This document shows, in pieces, positions 1 through 6,516 of a stretch of 7,523 bases of DNA. The stretch comes from Clostridia bacterium (GTDB taxonomy: Bacteria; Bacillota_A; Clostridia; Lachnospirales; Cellulosilyticaceae): contig JARBTY010000155.1 of assembly GCA_029239935.1 (NCBI GenBank), positions 1-7,523 of the forward strand. The letters run 5' to 3'. Numbering within the stretch: position 1 is the stretch's first letter; each line of letters begins with the position of its first letter. A model generated the notes under the pieces. The model was not told the origin of the DNA and did not search any database. It was given only the letters and a program-made list of their open reading frames with translations. The translations under genes and the position numbers were made by a program.

Positions 1-480
1 ACCGTTAAGCGGAGAGCAGAAGAGTTTTTGGATGAAGATTTTGAACTTATTCATAAGGTGAATGTCAACAGTGTGTTTAAACTCAGTTGTCTTTGTTATC
101 CGTATCTTAAGAAGTCTCCTTATAAAGGGCGTATTATTAATATTTCCAGTATGGCAGCTCATTTAGGGTTTTCGGAGGTGGTGCCTTATTGCTCCAGTAA
201 GGGGGCAGTGTTAGCTATGACTAAAGGTCTTGCTGTAGAATGGGCTAATGATAATATTACAGTTAACTCCATCGCACCGGGCTGGTTTCCGAGTGAAATG
301 TCTAAACAAGTGATGACGGCAGAACGGAAAGCCAAAATACTTGACCGCATGCCAGTTCATGCTTTTGGGAATACCAAGGATCTTGGAGCCATGGCACTTT
401 TTCTAGTTGGAGAAGGAGCTACTTATATTACAGGTCAAGATTTTGCGGTTGATGGTGGGGCGCTGGCTTATGGTTTTTAG
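1..480 (+). CDS. short-chain dehydrogenase/reductase, 5'-truncated by window edge
   Basis: This is the C-terminal part (about 159 residues) of a classical NAD(P)-dependent short-chain dehydrogenase. The frame is open from base 1, so the true start and the N-terminal nucleotide-binding glycine motif lie outside the window; the TTG at 28 is not taken as a start. Visible family marks are the VNVNSVF segment (conserved Asn, near base 60), GRIINISS with the catalytic Ser at codon 148-150, and YCSSK with Tyr at 187-189 and Lys at 199-201. The Ser-Tyr spacing of 13 and the YxxxK spacing are canonical. The NSIAPGWFPSEM segment after strand 6 and the C-terminal ITGQDFAVDGG follow. The sequence resembles gluconate 5-dehydrogenase or 2-deoxy-gluconate 3-dehydrogenase-like members, but substrate cannot be assigned from this part. 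It is separated by 226 bases from the histidine operon and is probably a different transcription unit. Confidence 0.93.
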   Translation, partial: TVKRRAEEFLDEDFELIHKVNVNSVFKLSCLCYPYLKKSPYKGRIINISSMAAHLGFSEVVPYCSSKGAVLAMTKGLAVEWANDNITVNSIAPGWFPSEMSKQVMTAERKAKILDRMPVHAFGNTKDLGAMALFLVGEGATYITGQDFAVDGGALAYGF

Positions 481-540
481 ATACTATAATCAAGAGAATC
501 ATTTTAAATGTGATAGTAACATGAGGATAGTCATAAAGAA

Positions 541-574
541 TTAGACGTTTTATAAACGATATTTAGAGTATAAT
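541..574 (+). promoter_or_regulatory. candidate promoter of the histidine-degradation operon with overlapping palindrome
   Basis: A perfect TATAAT lies at 569-574. The hexamer 17 bases upstream (546-551, CGTTTT) is a poor -35; TTAGAC at 541-546 looks better but sits 22 bases away. A short palindrome, CGTTT at 546-550 and AAACG at 554-558 with a 3-base centre, covers the -35 region, as expected for an operator of an activator or repressor. A start of transcription near 581 would give a leader of about 125 bases containing the hairpin at 643-678. Only sequence matching supports this call. Confidence 0.35.
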
Positions 575-642
575 AACTATAAATAGACAGCATTTATTCT
601 AAACAAATAATGGATGACAAACTATCATTAAATTTAATTAAC

Positions 643-678
643 AAAAACGTTTAGATCATAATGTTCTAAGCGTTTTTT
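643..678 (+). terminator. intrinsic terminator hairpin in the operon leader (possible attenuator)
   Basis: The arms 643-655 (AAAAACGTTTAGA) and 665-677 (TCTAAGCGTTTTT) pair over 13 positions with one G-U wobble and a 9-base loop, and the right arm runs into six T (673-678). The hairpin ends 28 bases before the start codon at 707, leaving no room for a promoter behind it. It is therefore probably inside the leader of the downstream operon, where it could act as an attenuator. It may instead, or also, terminate the upstream dehydrogenase transcript, although it lies 160 bases past that gene. Confidence 0.7.
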
Positions 679-706
679 AGTATAGACAGAGAGGGGTTTT
701 AAAAAG

Positions 707-1963
707 ATGCTGCATTCAAAGATTAATATCAATAGATTAGAAAAAAATCTAAAGGATTTATCAGCGGTTGGCAAAAACGACAAGGGAGGTATTGACCGTG
801 CCCTAGGAAGTGAAGCGGACCGGGAAGCCCGTAAATGGCTTATGGCGTATTGGGATAAAAATTTGGAACTGCCTGTTAAAACCGATGCCATTGCCAATAT
901 GTGGGTCGAAAGAGCAGGGATAGAGGGTATTGCTCCTATCGTTATAGGCTCACATCATGATACGGTACCCAACGGCGGTATGTATGATGGTGCTTTGGGC
1001 GTACTGCTTGCTACAGAACTTGTGCAGATTTTAGAGGAAAACAACGTAACCACAAGACATCCTATTGCAATTGTTTCGTTTACTGGAGAAGAACCCAATC
1101 CTTTTAATGTCTCGACCCTCGGAAGCAGGGTTGTAAGTGGCAGAGTAGGCAAAGAAGAACTGCTAGGGATAAAAAATATTGAAGACGGCACAACGCTTAA
1201 GGACTGTATAGAAAAAATAGGGGGAGATCTTGAAAAAATACAGGATGCCCTTATAAAGACTGGGGACATCAGTGCTTTTATAGAATGTCATATTGAGCAA
1301 GGCAGAAGACTCGTGGATGCCAATCAGGCCGTCGCCAGTGTAAACTGTATTATAGGGATCTATAGAGAAAATATTACTATTATTGGGGATGCCAATCATG
1401 CAGGTACTACGGTCATGAGAGATAGGCAAGATGCGCTGCTTGGAGCCTGTGAACTTAATTTAGCTTTTGAAAAAATTCTTAAGGATTTAGAAAGTGACGA
1501 GGTAGTAGGGACGATAGGTTATCTCAGTGTCTTTCCAAATGCGGCCAATATTATTCCGGGAGAAGTGGAGCTTGTTTTGGAAATAAGAACTTGTGAGCCC
1601 CAGATTAAAGAAGACATTGTCAGAAAGCTAAGTATAGAGGCAGAAAAGATTATGAAAAACAGGGGTGTCAAAATCATACGGAAAGTCAACCTGGACCAAA
1701 GGGAGATGCCTATGGATGAAACGGTTATGAGGGCTATCAATAAAGGGATTGAGAGTATTGGAGAGCCAGTGAGAGAACTGGTGAGTATGGCTGGACATGA
1801 CGCGGCCAATATGCAGAGAGTCACACAATCAGGTATGATTTTTGTACAGAGTATCGATGGGAAAAGTCATTGCCCCACTGAAAAAACCCATATTAAGGAC
1901 ATAGAAAAAGTAGGAAATGCCATGCTTGAAGCATTACTTATATTAGACAGGGAGCTCAATTAG
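707..1963 (+). CDS. M20-family Zn-dependent amidohydrolase (N-carbamoyl/N-formyl-L-amino acid hydrolase type)
   Basis: This 418-residue protein belongs to the M20 amidase group that includes allantoate amidohydrolase (AllC) and N-carbamoyl-L-amino acid hydrolase, and it has the normal family length. Expected bimetal ligands are visible: His83 in GSHHDT, Asp94 in YDGALG, Glu128-Glu129 in FTGEEP, His195 in ECHIEQG and His388 in GKSHCPTE. The lid/dimer domain carries NHAGTTVMRDRQDA (residues 230-243), and EIRTCE (292-297) and MAGHDAANM (361-369) match substrate-side motifs. The start at 707 follows a GAGGGG ribosome site at 691-696. It is first gene of an operon with hutF-like, hutI and hutD, abutting the next gene with no gap. 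Known relatives cut N-carbamoyl and N-formyl amino acids, so a role as N-formyl-L-glutamate deformylase in place of HutG is inferred from context. Allantoate, ureidoglycolate or carbamoyl substrates remain possible. Confidence 0.93.
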   Translation: MLHSKININRLEKNLKDLSAVGKNDKGGIDRALGSEADREARKWLMAYWDKNLELPVKTDAIANMWVERAGIEGIAPIVIGSHHDTVPNGGMYDGALGVLLATELVQILEENNVTTRHPIAIVSFTGEEPNPFNVSTLGSRVVSGRVGKEELLGIKNIEDGTTLKDCIEKIGGDLEKIQDALIKTGDISAFIECHIEQGRRLVDANQAVASVNCIIGIYRENITIIGDANHAGTTVMRDRQDALLGACELNLAFEKILKDLESDEVVGTIGYLSVFPNAANIIPGEVELVLEIRTCEPQIKEDIVRKLSIEAEKIMKNRGVKIIRKVNLDQREMPMDETVMRAINKGIESIGEPVRELVSMAGHDAANMQRVTQSGMIFVQSIDGKSHCPTEKTHIKDIEKVGNAMLEALLILDRELN

Positions 1964-3295
1964 ATGAAAACTTTATATCAACCAGAATTTTTATATACAG
2001 AGGATACTTTTAAAACCAATCAAGCTGTTTTGGTAGAGGAAGATACGATCATTGAAGTAGGGGAATATGCCCTTTTAGCAGAAAAATACCAAGGGGCAGA
2101 GACTGTCAAATGGGATAACCTTATTATGATACCAGGCAGTGTCAATGTGCATAACCACTGCTTTCAGAGCCTACTTCGGGGTCTTTCATGCGACAGACCA
2201 TTTTTAGAATGGCGGGATGAGGCACTTTACAAATATTCCCCAAGACTCCAAAAACAGCATATCTACGGCGGCGCCTTGTTTGCCTTTGGTGAAATGATGA
2301 AATATGGCGTGACAACAGTCAGCGATTTCTTTTATCTGCATAACTTTGGCATGGAAAGCGATGAGATGATCATTAAGGCTGCAAAAGATATAGGGATTAG
2401 GCTAGTGCTGGCAAGAACAATGTACGATTGGAACGGTGCACCTCAAGGTTATGTGGAAACAGTGGAACAAGCGGTTGAAAACACAAGGCTTTTAGCCCAA
2501 AAATATAAAGATGATGATATGGTAACCATCATTCCGGCTCCCCATAGTCTCCATGCAGCATCGGTAGAAATGATTCAAGCAGGCCACAAGCTGGCAAAGG
2601 AGCTGGGGAGCTCTTTTCATATCCATGTAGCAGAAGAGCCTTTTGAGGTAGAAGAAGTACAGGCAAATCATGGCGGTCTTACACCTGTTGAGCTTTTGGA
2701 TAAAATAGGTGTTGTTGATGAGTCCATGGTCATTGTGCATGGGGTATGGCTTAAAGAGAGTGAAATCAAACTTTTAGGGGATAGGGGAGCAAAACTGGCA
2801 TATTGCCCTTCTAGTAATATGTTTTTAGCAGATGGTATAACAGATATTGTGCAGATGATGAAAGCTGGTGTCCAGATAGGGCTTGGCAGTGACGGTGCAT
2901 GCAGCAATAACAGAATCAGCGTCTTTGAAGAGATGCGGATGGTTGCCCTGCTTCAAAAGGTAAAAACATTGGATGCCATGTCTGTGAATTATAAAGATGC
3001 GTTCAAGATGGGTACGGAAAATGGCGGGAGACTCCTAGAACTGCCGATCGGTAAAATTGAATCGGGCTATAAAGCAGATTTTGTGGGGATTGACAAAGGG
3101 GATATGTCTATGCAGCCTATTTCAAAATCAGGAGAACAGATTATGCCAAACATTGTTTATTCTATGCAGCCTCATGCCATCAAAAAAGTTGTTGTAAACG
3201 GAAGATTAACAGTTGATGAAGGTGTGATTCATACTGTTGCTGAAAGTGAGATTGTTAAGAGGGTACAGCAGATTATGGAAGAGATAGGAGACTAA
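1964..3295 (+). CDS. hutF: HutF-like formimidoylglutamate deiminase (amidohydrolase superfamily)
   Basis: This 443-residue cytosolic amidohydrolase-superfamily hydrolase is predicted to convert N-formimino-L-glutamate to N-formyl-L-glutamate and ammonia. The mononuclear metal site is complete: His63 and His65 (HNH), His221 in FHIHVAEE, and Asp310 in GSDGA, with Glu224 and His259 (VHG) as catalytic partners. HutF-type marks are Gln68 in HNHCFQ, Tyr124 in FFYLH and the PHSL segment at 193-196. In the Pseudomonas enzyme, as I recall it, Gln61, Tyr121 and Arg209 contact substrate; the first two are kept here but the arginine position is His197. The C-terminal GYKADFVGID is the usual superfamily beta-sandwich return. 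The ATG directly follows the upstream TAG, with AGGGAG at 1949-1954 inside the preceding gene. Its place before hutI supports the HutF call; a related TRZ/ATZ-type deaminase with another substrate is the main alternative. Confidence 0.78.
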   Translation: MKTLYQPEFLYTEDTFKTNQAVLVEEDTIIEVGEYALLAEKYQGAETVKWDNLIMIPGSVNVHNHCFQSLLRGLSCDRPFLEWRDEALYKYSPRLQKQHIYGGALFAFGEMMKYGVTTVSDFFYLHNFGMESDEMIIKAAKDIGIRLVLARTMYDWNGAPQGYVETVEQAVENTRLLAQKYKDDDMVTIIPAPHSLHAASVEMIQAGHKLAKELGSSFHIHVAEEPFEVEEVQANHGGLTPVELLDKIGVVDESMVIVHGVWLKESEIKLLGDRGAKLAYCPSSNMFLADGITDIVQMMKAGVQIGLGSDGACSNNRISVFEEMRMVALLQKVKTLDAMSVNYKDAFKMGTENGGRLLELPIGKIESGYKADFVGIDKGDMSMQPISKSGEQIMPNIVYSMQPHAIKKVVVNGRLTVDEGVIHTVAESEIVKRVQQIMEEIGD

Positions 3296-4552
3296 ATGAT
3301 GGAAAAAATACTTATCATTCATGCCAGTCAAATAGTAACCCCCATAGGGTTTGAGATCAAAAAAGGTAAGGCAATGCGTGAGATATGCCTTATTGAAGAT
3401 GGTGCCATTTATATAGAAGGCGGAATAATTAAAGAGGTGGGTAGTACGGAGGAGCTTTTGGCTAAAGGACTTTTAACTTCGGAGTGTGAAGTGATTGATG
3501 CTGAGGGGAAATGTGTATTACCTGGGTTTGTGGATTCTCACACTCATTTTGTATTTGGCGGATACAGACAAGAAGAATTTGTCCAAAGATTGCAGGGAAC
3601 GCAGTATCTGGATATTTTAAAAGCAGGAGGAGGTATTCAGAGTACTGTAAAAAGCACACGGGAGGCAGATTTTGAGAGTCTCTTTAGTGTAGGATTAAAG
3701 AGACTGGATGCCATGCTGGCTCAAGGGGTAACAACTGTCGAGGGCAAAAGTGGTTATGGACTAGACCTAGAGACAGAGCTTAGGCAGCTCAAGGTGATAA
3801 AAGCCTGCGGGGACAATCATCCTATGGATGTGGCGGCAACCTATTTAGGAGCCCATGCTGTCCCTAAAGAATATGCGGGCAAAGGTGATGACTATGTGGC
3901 GTATATGATAAGAGAAGTACTCCCAGAGGTCAAAAAACAAGAATTAGCAGAGTTCTGTGATATATTCTGTGAAGAAGGGGTCTTTGATGTAGCGCAGTCC
4001 AAAAAACTTTTAGAGGCAGCCAAGCAATTGGGACTTAAAATCAAAATCCATGCGGATGAAATCGTGCAGCTAGGAGGCGGAGAGTTAGCTGCAGAGCTGG
4101 GAGCTAGCTCGGCAGATCACCTACTTATGGTATCAGATAAGGGGATTGCAGCGCTTGCAAAAAATAATGTGGTAGCTACCTTGCTGCCAGCTACGGCGTT
4201 TTGCCTTGCAAAACCTTATGCTAAGGCAAGACTGATGATAGATGCTGGCTGCGGGGTGGCCCTTGCCAGTGATCTGAATCCTGGGAGCTGTTTTACAAAT
4301 TCCATTCCCCTGCTATTTGCACTGGCAGCTATTCATATGAAAATGACACCTGAGGAAGCACTGACTGCTATGACCTTAAATGGGGCAGCGGCCCTTGGAA
4401 GAGAGAAGAACATAGGCAGCATTGAAGTAGGAAAACAAGCAGACCTTATCATCTTAGGGTATCCGGACTATAGATTTTTAGTGTATCATACCGGTGTTAA
4501 TGTTGTAGAACAGGTTATCAAAAAAGGTAAGCTTGTTTACCCAGTGGCATAA
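3296..4552 (+). CDS. hutI: imidazolonepropionase
   Basis: HutI hydrolyses 4-imidazolone-5-propionate to N-formimino-L-glutamate, the third step of histidine degradation, in the cytosol. The 418-residue length is typical. Motifs run in the family order: PGFVDSHTHFVFGG with metal ligands His82 and His84, the GGGIQSTVKSTR segment (111-123), EGKSGYGLD (149-157), YLGAHAVP with His187, KIHADE with ligand His252 and Glu255, SSADHL with His275, the LLPATAFCL loop (296-304), and ASDLNPGS with ligand Asp326. These agree with the metal site known for Bacillus HutI. Two ATG codons (3296 and 3299) follow AGGAG at 3286-3290 with 5 and 8 bases of spacing; either could start the protein. The gene begins immediately after the upstream TAA, so translation is probably coupled. 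This is the surest assignment in the window and anchors the operon to histidine use. Confidence 0.97.
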   Translation: MMEKILIIHASQIVTPIGFEIKKGKAMREICLIEDGAIYIEGGIIKEVGSTEELLAKGLLTSECEVIDAEGKCVLPGFVDSHTHFVFGGYRQEEFVQRLQGTQYLDILKAGGGIQSTVKSTREADFESLFSVGLKRLDAMLAQGVTTVEGKSGYGLDLETELRQLKVIKACGDNHPMDVAATYLGAHAVPKEYAGKGDDYVAYMIREVLPEVKKQELAEFCDIFCEEGVFDVAQSKKLLEAAKQLGLKIKIHADEIVQLGGGELAAELGASSADHLLMVSDKGIAALAKNNVVATLLPATAFCLAKPYAKARLMIDAGCGVALASDLNPGSCFTNSIPLLFALAAIHMKMTPEEALTAMTLNGAAALGREKNIGSIEVGKQADLIILGYPDYRFLVYHTGVNVVEQVIKKGKLVYPVA

Positions 4553-4568
4553 AATAAGGAGATAAGTT

Positions 4569-5177
4569 ATGATTATAAAAATATTTAACGAAGGAGCCTA
4601 CACGCAAACAGCTTGGTCTGGGGGAGTGACAACTGAGCTGTATATTTACCCGGAAGACAGCAGTTATCAGCAAAGGGATTTTTTATTTAGGCTAAGTACA
4701 GCTACTGTTGAACTGGAGGAGTCGCTCTTTACAAAGTTAGAGGGAGTCAAAAGAAAGCTAATGGTGCTAGAAGGAGAAGTGACACTGATCCATAAAGATC
4801 ACTATCAAAAAGCTTTAAGGGCTTTTGAACAAGACTTTTTTATGGGGGACTGGGAAACATCCAGCCATGGAAAGGTGAAAGACTTTAACCTGATGATGAA
4901 GGAAGGCTTGGAAGGCACGTTAGATGTTATAGAGGTTCCACCGTATCAATCCATACAGCTTAAGTTGTATAAGCCTGTTAAGGGAAAAAGAATAGAGGCC
5001 TTATTTGCAGCAGAACAGGGTATCCGTATTGAAAACAAGCATAGTGCTTATCCTTTAAATCAAGGGGAGACAGCTATTCTTGAGAGCGAAGCTGAAGAAT
5101 GGATGACAATGGTAAACTTGACCAATCCTACAACGCATACTGCAAAGTGCATTAGAGTGAATGTGGTATGGTTTTAA
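4569..5177 (+). CDS. hutD: HutD family bicupin, histidine-utilisation accessory protein
   Basis: This 202-residue protein belongs to the HutD/Ves cupin family. Recognisable family blocks are WSGGVTTELYIYPE (16-29), RDFLFRLSTATVE (36-48), the LEG...KLMVLEGE stretch (57-70), and KDFNLMM (104-110), followed by a second cupin-like half ending near residue 200. HutD is known from hut operons, mainly of proteobacteria, where it is thought to limit hut expression or flux, possibly by binding a pathway intermediate such as urocanate or formyl-glutamate; it has no established enzymatic activity. The start at 4569 has a clear AAGGAG (4556-4561) with 7-base spacing and lies 16 bases after hutI, as the last gene of the operon. 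Its presence independently supports a histidine-degradation role for the two hydrolases whose substrate is less certain. Confidence 0.93.
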   Translation: MIIKIFNEGAYTQTAWSGGVTTELYIYPEDSSYQQRDFLFRLSTATVELEESLFTKLEGVKRKLMVLEGEVTLIHKDHYQKALRAFEQDFFMGDWETSSHGKVKDFNLMMKEGLEGTLDVIEVPPYQSIQLKLYKPVKGKRIEALFAAEQGIRIENKHSAYPLNQGETAILESEAEEWMTMVNLTNPTTHTAKCIRVNVVWF

Positions 5178-5201
5178 AAAAATACCTATTTAGCCCATTT
5201 A

Positions 5202-5251
5202 TTCACATGAAGTTTATATAATAAAAATATACTATTCTTAATAATAAGAAT
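5202..5251 (+). promoter_or_regulatory. candidate promoter and dyad upstream of the radical SAM gene
   Basis: The 90-base gap after hutD holds a perfect TATAAT at 5217-5222 without a good -35, and the alternative pair TTCACA (5202-5207) and TATACT (5228-5233) at a long 20-base spacing. A 7-bp inverted repeat, ATTCTTA at 5234-5240 and TAAGAAT at 5245-5251 with a 4-base centre, lies directly before the AGGAG ribosome site (5255-5259). It could be an operator or a small hairpin in the mRNA leader. No terminator with a T tract is visible after hutD, so read-through from the operon is also possible. Confidence 0.35.
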
Positions 5252-5267
5252 TTTAGGAGATAAAGCG

Positions 5268-6359
5268 ATGGACACAGAGTTCAAATTATCCGAGTATATG
5301 AATAAAGGGATTGAAAACATTGTAAAGGGTATTGTAAAAGCATCTTTAAGAAACCCCAAAGAAACTATTTTTGCAGTAAAATATCGGCAATCAAGTAAAG
5401 AGGCACAAAAGAAAAGAGCGGCAATGGAGCAAAAAGGACAAAAGGTGCCAGCTTTTTTAATTGGGAGTATAACAAGCAGCTGTAATTTGTTTTGCAAAGG
5501 CTGTTATGCAAGAGCAAATAAGCTTTGCGGGGAAAGAGAAGAAGATAAACATCTATCTGCCGCAAGATGGGCTGAAATTTTTAGAGAAGCCCAAGAAATC
5601 GGTGTTTCCTTTATTCTGCTTGCAGGAGGAGAACCGCTAATCAGACAAGAGGTTATAGAAAAAGCAGCACAAGTAAAGGATATTATATTCCCGATATTTA
5701 CTAACGGAACAATGCTTCAAGAAGACTATATCGCTTTATTTGATAGGCACAGAAATTTGGTACCGATACTTAGTATAGAAGGAAATGCAGAGCAGACAGA
5801 CAGCAGAAGGGGACAAGGGACGTATGAACTGTTAATGGATGTCATGGATAAACTTAACGAAAAGGGCATTTTATATGGGGCATCTGTTACTGTAACTACT
5901 CGGAATGCAAGAACAGTTACCAGTAAAAGTTTTTTTGATACACTTTACCGTAAAGGCTGTAAGGCAGTAATCTTTGTAGAGTTTGTCCCTGTCACACAAG
6001 ATACAAAATCCTTAGCACCAACGGACATTGAACGGAAGTTATTAGAAAATGGACAGCAACAACTGAGAGAAGCCTATGCTGATGTTGTTTTTTTATCTTT
6101 TCCAGGAGATGAAAAATACTCAGATGGATGTCTTGCAGCAGGGAGAGGTTTTTTTCATATCAGTGCAGATGGAGCGGCAGAGCCTTGTCCCTTTTCACCT
6201 TATTCAGATACCAATTTAAAAAACGCGTCGCTCATTGACGCACTGAGTTCTCCATTGTTTAAAAAGCTTGAAGACACAGGCATGCTGCTAGGTGAACATG
6301 AGGGCGGCTGTCTGCTTTTCCAAAAAGAGCAAGAAGTTAGAGGCCTCTTAGAGAACTGA
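5268..6359 (+). CDS. radical SAM protein with Cys-rich C-terminal extension, function unknown
   Basis: This 363-residue protein has the radical SAM cluster motif CxxxCxxC at Cys72, Cys76 and Cys79 (SCNLFCKGCYARAN), followed by LLAGGEP (117-123) for S-adenosylmethionine binding and FTNGTML (144-150). A basic, helix-like N-terminal extension of about 60 residues precedes the barrel. The C-terminal region resembles a SPASM/twitch domain, with GCLAAGRGFFHISADG and EPCPFSPYS, but only Cys288, Cys307 and Cys348 are present, too few for a full SPASM set of seven; at most one auxiliary cluster is likely. No small precursor peptide is seen beside it, so peptide maturation is not supported here. The start at 5268 has AGGAG 8 bases upstream. 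It lies 90 bases after hutD on the same strand and may be cotranscribed in part. I do not recognise a specific subfamily. Confidence 0.92.
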   Translation: MDTEFKLSEYMNKGIENIVKGIVKASLRNPKETIFAVKYRQSSKEAQKKRAAMEQKGQKVPAFLIGSITSSCNLFCKGCYARANKLCGEREEDKHLSAARWAEIFREAQEIGVSFILLAGGEPLIRQEVIEKAAQVKDIIFPIFTNGTMLQEDYIALFDRHRNLVPILSIEGNAEQTDSRRGQGTYELLMDVMDKLNEKGILYGASVTVTTRNARTVTSKSFFDTLYRKGCKAVIFVEFVPVTQDTKSLAPTDIERKLLENGQQQLREAYADVVFLSFPGDEKYSDGCLAAGRGFFHISADGAAEPCPFSPYSDTNLKNASLIDALSSPLFKKLEDTGMLLGEHEGGCLLFQKEQEVRGLLEN

Positions 6360-6445
6360 AAATAGATCAACCAGCTATCACCTTAAGATATTTGCAGAAC
6401 ACATCAGAAAGTACTATCATTTTGCAGACAAAAGTTTCGATAGAT

Positions 6446-6489
6446 AAAGCCGCACAATCCTTTAGTAATCAAAGGCTTGTGCGGCTTTT
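6446..6489. terminator. strong bidirectional intrinsic terminator
   Basis: The arms 6446-6463 and 6471-6488 form an 18-position stem with one internal T/C mismatch and a 7-base loop. The core AAAGCCGCACAA pairs with TTGTGCGGCTTT. The plus strand continues into TTTT (6486-6489), and the minus strand ends in CTTTATC. It sits between the convergent radical SAM gene (ending 6359) and the flavin-type gene (ending 6517), so it probably serves both. The rest of the spacer, 6360-6445, shows no gene. Confidence 0.9.
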
Positions 6490-6516
6490 CACCATAATAA
6501 GTAACAGTATGAAGAC

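Noticed and set aside
511..627. TGATAGT at 511-517 and ACTATCA at 621-627 as a long-range RNA pairing
   Set aside because: The upstream copy lies before the likely transcription start near 581, and a 7-bp match across 100 AT-rich bases is expected by chance.
660..700. HutP-type antitermination site (NAG triplets in the leader of the operon)
   Set aside because: Several AG-containing triplets occur near 678-693, but none form the regular series with 4-base spacing known for HutP binding, and no hutP gene is present.
955..1824. Long open frames on the opposite strand inside the M20 gene
   Set aside because: They lack ribosome sites and family motifs and lie within a clearly conserved enzyme gene, so they are shadows of its codon use.
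5165..5186. Inverted repeat GGTAT/ATACC at the end of hutD as a terminator
   Set aside because: The stem is only 5 bp with a 12-base loop and is not followed by a run of T, so it does not qualify.
5186..5565. Minus-strand open frames overlapping the start of the radical SAM gene
   Set aside because: They are hydrophobic by-products of the A-rich coding strand, with no recognisable domain and no ribosome site.
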